Notes under the pieces: model-generated
The model's database searches: none
The model's input: the letters and a program-made list of their open reading frames with translations, nothing else
Told to the model about the DNA's origin: nothing
Source: Desulfobacterium sp.
GTDB taxonomy: Bacteria; Desulfobacterota; Desulfobacteria; Desulfobacterales; Desulfobacteraceae
DNA: 61,385 bases
NCBI GenBank assembly: GCA_016342325.1
Contig: JAEINR010000024.1
Span: 1 to 61,385, forward strand
Reading direction: 5' to 3'
Program-made: the position numbers and the translations under genes
Part shown: piece by piece, positions 52,534-61,385 of the stretch
Position numbering within the stretch: position 1 is the first letter of the stretch
How the letters are laid out: each line of letters opens with the position of its first letter

Positions 52534-55500
52534 ATGAAACGAAGAGAAAGAGAGATACCCTACAACTATACATCGGCCGATGACGACCAGGTCATCAGCC
52601 ATCTGTTTGGCAAGGAGATGCTCCAGGATCTTGAGGTGCTCAGAAGCAAACGGAGAACCGGAAGATCGGCAAGGCTCTTGTTCCGTTTCATGGGCGATAT
52701 GTTCATGATCGAAAGAAACCCCTTCATCTTCCAGGAACTCCTTGACCACCCCCAACGGAGAAACAGCTTTTTCAAGAGCGTCAAGAAGGATTTGACCACC
52801 ATAGAACAGGGCACAACAGACCCCAAGGTCGTTCAGGTGATCACGGAGTGCAGAACCCATCTCTCCTCTCTTTCAAAACGGATTAAACAGGTGGGAAAGG
52901 ACCGGAAAAAGACGGTCAAGGCCCTGGAAGCCGTTACAGGACCGGACAGTGTCTATGTGGACCCCTTCACCCTCACGGCCCACACCACCGATGCCACGGA
53001 CTGGCGCCTCTATCCCCCCTTTGCCGTTGTAAGACCCTCCAAAGAATCCCAGGTGGGGCCCCTGGTATCCGCCATCAAGGAACTGGGGCTCAACATCATC
53101 CCCAGGGGCGGGGGCACGGGCCTTACCGGCGGCAGCGTCCCCCTGACCCGGACCTGCGTGATGATCAACACGGAAAAGCTCGCCACCATCCAGGGGATCC
53201 GCCATGAACGAGACGCATCCGGCACCCCCTTTGCTTGCATCGACCTTGACGCCGGCGTCATCACCGAGGATGCCATGGCCTTTGCCAAACAGGAGAACCT
53301 TGTGTTTGCCACCGATCCCACAAGCTCCTGGGCCTCAACCATTGGCGGCAACCTTGCGGAAAACGCAGGGGGAAAAACAGCCGTGCTGTGGGGAACCGCC
53401 ATTGACAACATCCTCTCCTACAGGATCGCCATGCCCAACGGCACGCTCCTCACCGTGTCCCGGCAAAACCATCCCCTGCGCAAGATCCTCCCGGACGACG
53501 AGGTGGTCTTCGAGGTCCGGGACGAAAAAGGCGCCCAGCTCGACCGGGTGGTCCTCAAGGGAGACGAGATCCGGAAACGGGGCCTTGGAAAAGATGTGAC
53601 CAACAAGACCCTCAACGGTCTGCCCGGCATCCAGAAGGAGGGATGCGACGGCATCATCACCTCGGCCACCTTTATTCTTCACCCCCAGTATCCCCTGAAA
53701 AAAACTTTTTGCCTGGAATTTTTCGGCCAGGACATGACCGAGGCCGGCAAAGTCATCACCGACATCTCCAAGAGATTCAGGAACCGGGGCAACGAAGCGT
53801 GCCTCATCGCCCTTGAGCACTTTGACGAAGAGTATATCAAGGCCATCGACTACAAGGCCAAGGCCGCAGGCACAGGCCGCCTCAAGGCGGTGCTTCTCAT
53901 CGACATGGTGGCAAAGACCGATGAAGAGCTCCTGAAGGGCGAAGAGAAGCTTGAAAAGATCCTCAACCGCTACCACAAGACCGAGCTTACCCCGGCCCGG
54001 GACGAAGAGGAGGCGGAACGATTCTGGCGGGACAGAAAACGCCTCGGCGCCATTGCCAAAAGGACCAACGCCTTTAAGCTCAACGAGGACATCGTCCTGC
54101 CCATCGCCTCCCTGGCTGACTTTGCAAGCTATGTGGACGTCTACAACCTGGAGGAGAAGCGGTTCACCCAGCAGAGCCTGGTGGCGAACCTCATGGCCTA
54201 CCTTGAAACAGCAGAGCCCCTGGAGGATCCCGACTGGCTCGTGGCCAAGGTCAGCCACGCAAGGACCCTTTCGGAAAAAACCAAAATAAAAATCGCAAAG
54301 GCTTCCAGGGACAGCCTGGAGCGGGGCACCTATGCCGAGGAGTTCTATCTTGCGCTCCTGGAGCTCTTAAGGGGGTATACCCTCGTCTCCGAGACCATCA
54401 AAAAGATCTATGAAGACACCCTTGCACGGCTCATCGTCATCGCCACCCACATGCACGCCGGAGACGGCAACGTCCATGTGAACATCCCGGTACTCTCCAA
54501 CGACAGGGAGATGATGAAGCGGGCCAGTCAAACCGCCGACGATATCATGGCCAAGGCCATTGAGCTGGAAGGGGCCGTGAGCGGCGAGCACGGCATCGGC
54601 GTGACCAAGTTTGCCCATCTTGACCCGGCCATCGTGGAAGCGCTTTCCCAATACCGGCTAAAGATCGATCCCGAAGGCATTATGAACCCGGACAAACTCT
54701 GCGAACCATCGGTGATGGAACGGATCTTCACCCCGTCCTTCAACCTGTTGGGCCTTGAGGCGAGCATCCTTCGCTACGGTAGCCTGGGCACCCTGGCCGC
54801 CAACATCGCCAACTGCGTCCGCTGCGGACGGTGCAAGGCCACCTGCCCGGTCTTCTTTCCCCACAAGAACCTCTTCTTCCATCCCAGGAACAAGAACCTT
54901 GCCGTGGGCGCCCTGATCGAAGCGTTGCTCTACGTCACCCAGCGGACCCGGTCCACTCAGTTCAGGCCCCTCCAGCAACTGGAGCAGCTGGCAGACCACT
55001 GCACCATCTGCCACAAATGCCATACCCAATGCCCTGTGAACATCGACACAGGCGAGGTGTCCGTGCTGGAAAGGGAGATCCTGGCGGAACAAAACTTCAA
55101 GCACACCCCGCTGCCCACACGGCTCAGCCTCAACTACCTTGCCACCCGGAGTGAGTTCAAGAACGCAGGTCTGCGAAAGCTCCTGGTGGGCATGGGCGGC
55201 ACCCTCCAGAGAAATGCGTCACGGCTGGTGGACCTCCTGCCCGACATCAAGCAGGTCAAAGAGATCAAAACCCTTCAGATGCTCAAGGCGCCCATGCCGA
55301 AAGTACCCGGCAAGACCATGCGCAGCGCCCTTCCCTCCTGCGGTCCCAACCAGGTGATCCTGGCAGAGCCGGAAGCCCCGGCGCTTCACACGGTGTTCTA
55401 CTTTCCCGGCTGCGGGTCCGAGCGCCTCTTTTCCGACATTGGAAAGGCCGCGCTCTACCTGCTCCTGAAAAACAGGGTCAGGGTGATCCTGCCGCCCCCC

Positions 55501-56136
55501 TATCTCTGCTGCGGATTTCCCGCCCGGGTCAACGCAAAGACCGAGCAGTTCAACCGGCTGACCCTCAGGGACACCATCATCTTCAGCCAGATCCGGGACA
55601 TGTTCAACGATCTTGACTTTGACGCCTGCATCATCAGCTGCGGCACCTGTAAAGAGTCGTTGGAAAACCTTGCCATCAACACCATCTTTGACTGCCGGGT
55701 AACGGACATCGCAGGGTACGTCCTCACCGTCAACCAGACCCTGGGACTGAAAGAAGACTACCTCTACCACGCCCCCTGCCACGACTCCCTGGAGACCAAA
55801 GGCGCGGAACTGCTTCTCTCCCGCTCAAAGGGCACCATGGACACGGTTCCCCACTGCTGTTCCGAGGCCGGCACCATGGCCATGTCCCGGCCCGACATCT
55901 CCAATGCCATGCTGGACCGTAAAAAGGAACTGATCCAGAACGCCCGGAACGGCCAAACCGCGCCAATAAAGATGTTGACCAACTGCCCCTCCTGCCTCCA
56001 GGGCCTGGGCCGCAACCAGGCCACCGGCATCACCCCGGTCCACATCGCCTGCGAGCTGGCAGAGCGTTCCGGCGGCGTTTCCTGGAAAAAGGAGCTTAAG
56101 GAGCTGATGAAAAACGCCGAGGTGATCACCTTTTAA
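52534..56136 (+). CDS. FAD and Fe-S dehydrogenase, YdiJ/D-2-hydroxyglutarate dehydrogenase type
   Basis: This 1200-residue protein fuses a D-lactate/D-2-hydroxyglutarate-type flavin dehydrogenase with an Fe-S electron transfer half. The N-terminal 130 residues are an unusual charged extension. FAD binding shows PRGGGTGLTGG (about 190). The FAD-oxidase C part has HMHAGDGNVHVNIP and SGEHGIGV. Two 4Fe-4S motifs follow (CVRCGRCKATCP about 760, CTICHKCHTQCP about 823). Two CCG domains contain FPGCGSERLF, LCCGFP, CHDSL and NCPSCLQG. E. coli YdiJ has the same plan at about 1018 residues. A position after serC-serA fits oxidation of D-2-hydroxyglutarate made by SerA. The substrate is inferred. Confidence 0.85.
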   Translation: MKRREREIPYNYTSADDDQVISHLFGKEMLQDLEVLRSKRRTGRSARLLFRFMGDMFMIERNPFIFQELLDHPQRRNSFFKSVKKDLTTIEQGTTDPKVVQVITECRTHLSSLSKRIKQVGKDRKKTVKALEAVTGPDSVYVDPFTLTAHTTDATDWRLYPPFAVVRPSKESQVGPLVSAIKELGLNIIPRGGGTGLTGGSVPLTRTCVMINTEKLATIQGIRHERDASGTPFACIDLDAGVITEDAMAFAKQENLVFATDPTSSWASTIGGNLAENAGGKTAVLWGTAIDNILSYRIAMPNGTLLTVSRQNHPLRKILPDDEVVFEVRDEKGAQLDRVVLKGDEIRKRGLGKDVTNKTLNGLPGIQKEGCDGIITSATFILHPQYPLKKTFCLEFFGQDMTEAGKVITDISKRFRNRGNEACLIALEHFDEEYIKAIDYKAKAAGTGRLKAVLLIDMVAKTDEELLKGEEKLEKILNRYHKTELTPARDEEEAERFWRDRKRLGAIAKRTNAFKLNEDIVLPIASLADFASYVDVYNLEEKRFTQQSLVANLMAYLETAEPLEDPDWLVAKVSHARTLSEKTKIKIAKASRDSLERGTYAEEFYLALLELLRGYTLVSETIKKIYEDTLARLIVIATHMHAGDGNVHVNIPVLSNDREMMKRASQTADDIMAKAIELEGAVSGEHGIGVTKFAHLDPAIVEALSQYRLKIDPEGIMNPDKLCEPSVMERIFTPSFNLLGLEASILRYGSLGTLAANIANCVRCGRCKATCPVFFPHKNLFFHPRNKNLAVGALIEALLYVTQRTRSTQFRPLQQLEQLADHCTICHKCHTQCPVNIDTGEVSVLEREILAEQNFKHTPLPTRLSLNYLATRSEFKNAGLRKLLVGMGGTLQRNASRLVDLLPDIKQVKEIKTLQMLKAPMPKVPGKTMRSALPSCGPNQVILAEPEAPALHTVFYFPGCGSERLFSDIGKAALYLLLKNRVRVILPPPYLCCGFPARVNAKTEQFNRLTLRDTIIFSQIRDMFNDLDFDACIISCGTCKESLENLAINTIFDCRVTDIAGYVLTVNQTLGLKEDYLYHAPCHDSLETKGAELLLSRSKGTMDTVPHCCSEAGTMAMSRPDISNAMLDRKKELIQNARNGQTAPIKMLTNCPSCLQGLGRNQATGITPVHIACELAERSGGVSWKKELKELMKNAEVITF

Positions 56137-56846
56137 TGAATCTCATACTACTGAAAGAGAACGACTTTACCTCACCCGGCAGGGTGACAATCCGCGGCAG
56201 ACGGTTCACCCACATCCAGACCGTGCACCGTGCCGCGGTGGGGGATCAGCTGACGGCCGGGCTCATCAACAACAAGATGGGAACGGCCACGGTAACCCAC
56301 CTCACCCCCTCATCCATTGAGATGGACGTGACCCTTGACCAAGACCCGCCCCCTGCCCTGGATCTTACTTTAGTCATGGCCCTGCCCCGGCCCAAGATGC
56401 TCAAACGAATTCTCCAGACCGTGACAAGCCTTGGGGTGAAGCGAATCTACCTGGTCAACACCTGGCGGGTGGAAAAGGGATTCTGGTCAAGCCCGGTCCT
56501 GGAGCAGGAAAGCCTTGAGGAACACATCACCCTCGGCCTGGAACAGGCCAAGGACACCATCATGCCCCAGGTGTTCCTCCGCCGACTGTTCACCCCCTTT
56601 GTGAAAGAAGAGCTTGAAACCCTCTCCCGGGATACCCTGAAACTTGTGGCCCACCCCAAGGGCGGAAGGGTCTGTCCCTGCCATCCCGGGCAACCCATCA
56701 CCCTGGCCATGGGACCCGAGGGAGGATTCATCGACAGGGAGGTTGAAACCTTTGAACGACTTGGGTTTGAAAACGTCAGCCTGGGTGAGAGAATCCTCAG
56801 GCTTGAAACCGCAGTACCGGTACTCATCTCCCGGCTCTTCACCTGA
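56136..56846 (+). CDS. rsmE: 16S rRNA m3U1498 methyltransferase
   Basis: This 236-residue SPOUT-class methyltransferase modifies U1498 of 16S rRNA with S-adenosylmethionine. An N-terminal PUA-like domain is followed by the knot with LAMGPEGGFIDREVE and LGERILRLETAVPVLISRLF. Length is typical. It overlaps the dehydrogenase stop by one base (TAATG), indicating coupled expression although the functions are not obviously related. Confidence 0.94.
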   Translation: MNLILLKENDFTSPGRVTIRGRRFTHIQTVHRAAVGDQLTAGLINNKMGTATVTHLTPSSIEMDVTLDQDPPPALDLTLVMALPRPKMLKRILQTVTSLGVKRIYLVNTWRVEKGFWSSPVLEQESLEEHITLGLEQAKDTIMPQVFLRRLFTPFVKEELETLSRDTLKLVAHPKGGRVCPCHPGQPITLAMGPEGGFIDREVETFERLGFENVSLGERILRLETAVPVLISRLFT

Positions 56847-56857
56847 AAAAACCAACC

Positions 56858-56882
56858 GTGCCGGCCCATCAACTGCCGGCAC
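56858..56882 (+). terminator. Hairpin after rsmE, possible terminator
   Basis: GTGCCGGC (56858-56865) and GCCGGCAC (56875-56882) make a perfect 8-bp stem. No T-run follows, so termination would need Rho or be partial. Confidence 0.4.
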
Positions 56883-57110
56883 CTTGCCCACCCAATTTGT
56901 ACCCGCCTGGGACGATATAGAAAAATAAGATGCTATGGCTCTGGTAAACGATTTGGCAGAACGAACCGGGGCAGATATTGCCGTCTCAACGAACCTTAGA
57001 CACAATTCCAAGAATAAATATCCCGCTTGATTTAAAAATCAGGCACTACTGGACACGATCAAATGTAGAGGGTATGATTCTCATGATAAATATTACAAAC
57101 AGTTTTTTTC

Positions 57111-57346
57111 ATGACAGATCAGATTGAACGGGCGCAAAAACCGTTACTTAAAATCACACCGGAAATGAGATATTTGTTGAACAACACACGGGCCAATATG
57201 AAAGGAACAATTAGAAGGCAATTCATGGGCCCATGTGATGTTACTTATAGGTAAAGGCGGTCAAAGAAGTGCTGTAAAAGAACTTGGCTGAAACCTGGGT
57301 TCGTTTGCATTGATCATTTTTCAGGAAGAGGCCGGAAACGTATAAG
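57111..57346 (+). pseudogene. Decayed transposase N-terminal fragment
   Basis: Three frames give pieces of one transposase-like N-terminus: ITPEMRYLLNNTRANMKGTI with RRQFM (from ATG 57111), then GKGGQRSAVKELG after a frame change near 57250 and an in-frame stop at 57288-57290, then CIDHFSGRGRKRI back in the first frame near 57306. The pattern resembles the start of ISAzo13-like transposases, where a GGQR-xx-GW and FSGRGRKR sequence occurs. That family name is recalled, not searched. The rest of the element and any terminal repeats are missing. The wider gap (56847-57388) shows nothing else except a 32-codon frame at 56935 that I cannot assign. Confidence 0.6.
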
Positions 57347-57388
57347 AAAGGATCCTATTCTTCAGGGTGTTTACTGGGAGAGAATCTC

Positions 57389-60300
57389 TTGACGAAAAAC
57401 AAACTTTCATTTAAAGAGAATGCATCGCCGAATCAACAATTACAACAGAAAAACCATCCCATTAAAATTCTGATTGCCGATGATGACCCCGCGATTCATG
57501 ACGTCACCCGTTTTGCACTTTCCGATTTTAAATACAACGGCAGGCCGATCGAACTTTTAAGTGCGTTCAGCGGTATTGAAACGATTGAAACCGTAAAGCG
57601 ATATCCGGATATCTCTTTAATTTTGCTTGATGTGGTCATGGACAATGAAACAGACGGACTGGATGCCGTAAAAAAAATCCGGGAAAAATTAAAAAACCGA
57701 TTCATCCGAATTGTCCTGAGAACCGGTCAGCCCGGCACAATGCCCCAGACGGAAATCATCCGAAACTATGATATCAACGACTATGTTTCAAAAACAGAAT
57801 TGACCAGTACCCGACTGTTTACCATCATGTACAGCTCCCTGAGGACCTACGACGATATGATTCGGCTCGACAGAGCCCGGTTGAAAGTGATCCAGGTTCA
57901 GCAGAGCATGGAAAAAAAGGTAAACCAGCATAAAGACTGGTATCAAAACGTGCCGGTAATGATCCATTCCATCAACAAAACCGGACACCTTGTGGATGTA
58001 AACAGGCAATGGCTGGCAACAATGGGGTACCGGCGGGAGGAAGTCATCGGGGAACTTTCATATGACTTTTTAACAGAAGCGTCCAGGATGTATGCAAAGA
58101 CCAAAGGATTTCCAGAATTTTGGAGAAAAGGCATCGTTGTGGATATTCCCTACCAGATGATCACCAAAACCGGCGAAAAAATTGACGTATTGCTGTCTGC
58201 AACGATGGAGCGGGATAATATCTCGGGGGGACAGAACTCGGTTGCGGTCATCAAGGAGGTAACGCAACAGCGATTGGCCGAACAGGCCCTTAAAACAAGC
58301 GAGCAGCGGCTCAGCCTGGCTGTCCAGGGAGGGAACCTGGGCTTCTGGGACTGGGATATGATAAAGGGTATCGTCACTTATAACGACCGATGGGCGGACA
58401 TCATCGGGTATACGCTTGATGAAATCGAACAAACCTATGAAACCTGGGAAAAACGCATTCATCCGGAGGACAGAAAAAGAATTGAAGAAAAGCTGACCGG
58501 ACACATTCAGGGCCGGTATCCTTTTTTTGAAGGTGAACACCGACTGAAGACAAAAACCGGTGCCTGGCGGTGGATTTCCGGCATTGGTAAGATCAGCCAG
58601 ATGGATCCCGAGGGTAATCCCGGCCGGATAACGGGAGTCATGATTGATATTGATCAGCGAAAACAGGCTGAAAATCTTTTGGCTGAATCAGAAAAGCGCT
58701 TTCGTAATGTCGCCCTCACATCCGGTGACTGGATTTGGGAGCTCAATAAAGACGGCCGGTATACCTATGCCTCTCAAAGTGTCAAAAACATCCTGGGATA
58801 TGATCCGGAGGAACTTCTTGATAAAACACCCTTTGATTTGATGATACCGGGTGAGACTGAAAACGTCCGGAAAAAATTCCTGTCACTGACCAGTAAAAAA
58901 GCACCGATTATCGATCTTGAGAACTGGAACCTGACAAAGGACGGCCGCTCTGTATGCCTTCAGACCAACGGTGTCCCCCTGGTTGGAGCCGACGGTGAAC
59001 TTAATGGATATTTTGGCGTTGACAAAGACATCACTGTTCAGAAAAATAACCAGCAGGAAATCGAACAAACAGTTGGTGAGCTGACAGCCCTGAATCGAAT
59101 GGGCAGGGAAATCAATTCCGAACTGGCCCTCGGCAGTGTCCTGGAAAAAGCCATGATCCCAATTGCCGAGGCGATTCAGCCTGCCATCGCCCTGATTCTT
59201 CTCCCCCAGGACGACCAATTGACTGTCCGCCAAACCTATTCCTTTGATACGACGGTTCTGGATACAAATGATACAGAAATCTTGGCCGTCTGCAGTGCCA
59301 TTTCCAAAGAGGTCTATGAAAAACAAACAGCGCTTTTCACATCGGATATTGCAGCTTCAAGGTGGGTGGTTTCAAAAAACATTGAACCGCCTATCCGTGG
59401 ATTTGGTGCCATTCCGCTAGTCATCAACCAAAAACCCATCGGGGTGATGGCGATAGGGTGCCTAACTCCGAGACGGTTTGACAAGCGCCGTGATTTCCTC
59501 TTCTCAATAGCAGATCTTTTGGCTGCAGGAATAAACAACTCCTTCTTGCATGAACAGATTCAACGCTATGCCGGTGAACTGAAAAAAAGAGTAGAATTGC
59601 GCACCCTTGAATTGACCCGTACAAACAGACAGTTAATAAAAGAGATTGAAGATAGAAAGGCAATGGCCCTTGAACTGGAAAAAAGTGAGGACATGCTCAA
59701 TAGTACGGGTGCCATGGCCAGGGTTGGCGGGTGGGAATTGAACCTATTGAAAAATGAATTGATCTGGACCCGGACCGTCTTCGAAATTCACCAGGTTGGT
59801 CCGGAGTACACCCCTCAGATCGAAACGGCCATAAAGTTCCATGTGCCGGGTGATAGAAAAAAGATCCGGAATTTAATACATCTTTGTCAAAGCCGGGGAA
59901 TCCCGTGGGACGAAGAGTTTGAGATTGTCACGGCCAAAGGCAACCACCGATGGGTCAGGAGTAAAGGGGAACCGGTCTACCTTGATGGACGGGTATCAAA
60001 AGTCATCGGGTCATTCCAGGATATCAGCGATCGAAAAAAAGCCGACAAGGACCTGATGCTGGCCAAGGAGGAGGCAGAAAAGGCCAACAGCGCAAAAACT
60101 GATTTTCTTGCCCGAATGAGTCACGAGATCCGGACCCCGATGAATGCCATTATAAATTTGACTGAATTTCTGTTCGACACCGGCCTTAAAAGGGAGCAGG
60201 CAGATTACCTGAATATCGTCAAACAATCCGGTCATCATCTTTTAAGTATCATCAACGACATTCTCGATCTATCAAAAATCGAATCGGGCAAGATGGTCCT

Positions 60301-61330
60301 TGAAAATGCCTCGTTTGATCTGGCCGCAGTCCTGGAAACCACCATTGCCTCACTGTCGCCCCAGGCAAAAAGCAAGGGACTGGCCTTGGAAGTAAACATT
60401 GAACCGGGCCTTCACACCTGTCTGAAAGGCGATGCCGGCCGGCTCCAGCAGGTACTATTGAATTTAACCGGAAATGCAATAAAATTTACCCGGACCGGCA
60501 GTATTACGGTCAGTGTAAGTAGCAGTGAAATCCCCTGTTCAGGAAATGATGCCGAAAAAAAAGAACCAATGTACCGGCTTCATTTCAGGGTTGAGGACAC
60601 CGGGATCGGAATTCATGAAAAATACAAGAACGCAATTTTTAAAGCCTTTGGGCAGGCCGATGTCAGTACGAGCAGGAAATATGGCGGAACCGGCCTGGGC
60701 CTGACGATTTCAAGACAGATCATTGAACTGATGGGAGGTGATATCTGGTTTGTCAGCGAACCATCCCAGGGAACCGTTTTCCACTTCAATGTCTGCATGC
60801 ACAAGGGACAAAAAGAGGATATGGCATCCCATGCGTTGCTCGGACCTTTTGCCGGTATGCGCGAAAAACCTGCCAGGATTTTACTGGCAGAGGATAACTC
60901 AACCAATGTCAGTGTAGCAAAAGCCATGATCCATCGGCTTGGCCATACCCTGGCGGTCGCTGGAAATGGATTACAAGTGATTGAGATGCTAAAATCACAA
61001 TCGTTTGATCTAGTGCTGATGGATATCGAAATGCCGCTCATGGACGGTTTGCTGGCCACTCAAAAAATCAGGGAGGGTGAGGCAGGAGAGAAAAACCGGG
61101 ACATTCGGATTATCGCATTGACGGCCCACGCATTGACCGGCTATAGAGAAAAATGTCTGGCTGCCGGTATGGATCATTACATATCCAAACCATTTCAGAT
61201 CAGAGAGCTGGCACAGATCATCGGCCAGGTTCAACCCATTCAAGACGTGTCCCATTCCACCATTCCGGAAACGCCCCGGATGGAAGAAAATGTCTCGGTA
61301 TTGAACAGTCTCTCTAAAGTGGACCCCTGA
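57389..61330 (+). CDS. Multi-PAS hybrid histidine kinase with receivers at both ends
   Basis: This 1313-residue cytoplasmic kinase has no membrane helix. It starts with a receiver-like domain (Asp 81 in LILLDVVMDNETDG), followed by at least three PAS domains (about 195-305, 310-425, 430-550), a GAF-like region (about 570-720), another PAS (about 775-890) and a HisKA domain with phospho-acceptor His about 912 in ARMSHEIRTPMNA. The ATPase region has DTGIGI and GGTGLGLTISRQ. A C-terminal receiver has Asp about 1212 in LMDIEMPLMDG. It starts at TTG 57389 with GGGAG upstream. The signal is unknown. It may use soluble redox or small-molecule cues. Confidence 0.9.
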   Translation: MTKNKLSFKENASPNQQLQQKNHPIKILIADDDPAIHDVTRFALSDFKYNGRPIELLSAFSGIETIETVKRYPDISLILLDVVMDNETDGLDAVKKIREKLKNRFIRIVLRTGQPGTMPQTEIIRNYDINDYVSKTELTSTRLFTIMYSSLRTYDDMIRLDRARLKVIQVQQSMEKKVNQHKDWYQNVPVMIHSINKTGHLVDVNRQWLATMGYRREEVIGELSYDFLTEASRMYAKTKGFPEFWRKGIVVDIPYQMITKTGEKIDVLLSATMERDNISGGQNSVAVIKEVTQQRLAEQALKTSEQRLSLAVQGGNLGFWDWDMIKGIVTYNDRWADIIGYTLDEIEQTYETWEKRIHPEDRKRIEEKLTGHIQGRYPFFEGEHRLKTKTGAWRWISGIGKISQMDPEGNPGRITGVMIDIDQRKQAENLLAESEKRFRNVALTSGDWIWELNKDGRYTYASQSVKNILGYDPEELLDKTPFDLMIPGETENVRKKFLSLTSKKAPIIDLENWNLTKDGRSVCLQTNGVPLVGADGELNGYFGVDKDITVQKNNQQEIEQTVGELTALNRMGREINSELALGSVLEKAMIPIAEAIQPAIALILLPQDDQLTVRQTYSFDTTVLDTNDTEILAVCSAISKEVYEKQTALFTSDIAASRWVVSKNIEPPIRGFGAIPLVINQKPIGVMAIGCLTPRRFDKRRDFLFSIADLLAAGINNSFLHEQIQRYAGELKKRVELRTLELTRTNRQLIKEIEDRKAMALELEKSEDMLNSTGAMARVGGWELNLLKNELIWTRTVFEIHQVGPEYTPQIETAIKFHVPGDRKKIRNLIHLCQSRGIPWDEEFEIVTAKGNHRWVRSKGEPVYLDGRVSKVIGSFQDISDRKKADKDLMLAKEEAEKANSAKTDFLARMSHEIRTPMNAIINLTEFLFDTGLKREQADYLNIVKQSGHHLLSIINDILDLSKIESGKMVLENASFDLAAVLETTIASLSPQAKSKGLALEVNIEPGLHTCLKGDAGRLQQVLLNLTGNAIKFTRTGSITVSVSSSEIPCSGNDAEKKEPMYRLHFRVEDTGIGIHEKYKNAIFKAFGQADVSTSRKYGGTGLGLTISRQIIELMGGDIWFVSEPSQGTVFHFNVCMHKGQKEDMASHALLGPFAGMREKPARILLAEDNSTNVSVAKAMIHRLGHTLAVAGNGLQVIEMLKSQSFDLVLMDIEMPLMDGLLATQKIREGEAGEKNRDIRIIALTAHALTGYREKCLAAGMDHYISKPFQIRELAQIIGQVQPIQDVSHSTIPETPRMEENVSVLNSLSKVDP

Positions 61331-61385
61331 GTCAAGACAAAAAAACAATTAGTTTAAGCTGCACATGGATATTTATCCACAATCA

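Overview
The window looks like chromosomal core DNA from a sulfate-reducer-like member of the Desulfobacterota, most likely the Desulfobacterales. This is inferred from gene content and order, not from a database match. Pointers are an ATP synthase operon with paired b and b' subunits but no a or c gene, a multi-subunit Mrp/MBH-type antiporter cluster, an mreBCD-mrdA-rodA cluster next to the atp operon, small Asp-Arg-Arg-rich proteins, and many large sensor kinases. I see no prophage, CRISPR array or intact insertion sequence.

Left third (1-16.8 kb, almost all on the minus strand). The left edge holds two tandem strong promoters and a boxA-like leader that face out of the window, almost certainly driving a ribosomal RNA operon just outside it. 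Then, in minus-strand transcription order from right to left: mreB-mreC-mreD-mrdA-rodA (rod-shape peptidoglycan synthesis); atpF'-atpF-atpH-atpA-atpG-atpD-atpC, closed by a terminator; a short glmU-like uridylyltransferase, zapB and zapA (division); a 6S RNA; rny (RNase Y); and tyrS.

Middle (17-35 kb, minus strand). An LD-carboxypeptidase and a serine beta-lactamase-like hydrolase overlap. Next comes an NhaD-type Na+/H+ antiporter with a PAS sensor domain built into a cytoplasmic loop. A tRNA-Pro(GGG) gene sits beside decayed gene remnants. An eleven-gene Mrp/MBH-like antiporter operon follows, ending in a lone cyclic-nucleotide-binding-fold protein. After it come a U32-family protein, a small DRR-rich protein and a DEAD-box RNA helicase. 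A second DRR-rich protein of 58 residues lies on the other side of the helicase.

Right third (35-61.4 kb, plus strand). A periplasmic polyamine-type binding protein, a hybrid histidine kinase, an NtrC-type sigma-54 activator and an EutH-type ethanolamine transporter form what looks like one sensing and uptake module; a sigma-54-like site precedes eutH. Next are a Ski2-like helicase paired with the ribosomal ABC-F protein EttA, an EamA transporter, a REC/HD-GYP phosphodiesterase and release factor 3. Serine synthesis genes serC-serA precede a 1200-residue FAD/Fe-S dehydrogenase of the YdiJ type (a probable D-2-hydroxyglutarate recycler) overlapped by rsmE. After a decayed transposase fragment the window ends with a 1313-residue multi-PAS hybrid kinase.

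Dispersed non-coding repeats are present. A roughly 100-bp element occurs twice (1585-1694 and 16959-17051), and a 25-bp REP-like palindrome occurs twice (19043-19067 and 52364-52388) with a shorter relative at 40528-40543. The most unusual items are the NhaD-PAS fusion, the binding protein/kinase/activator/EutH module, the paired DRR proteins around the helicase, and the Ski2-like helicase/EttA pair.
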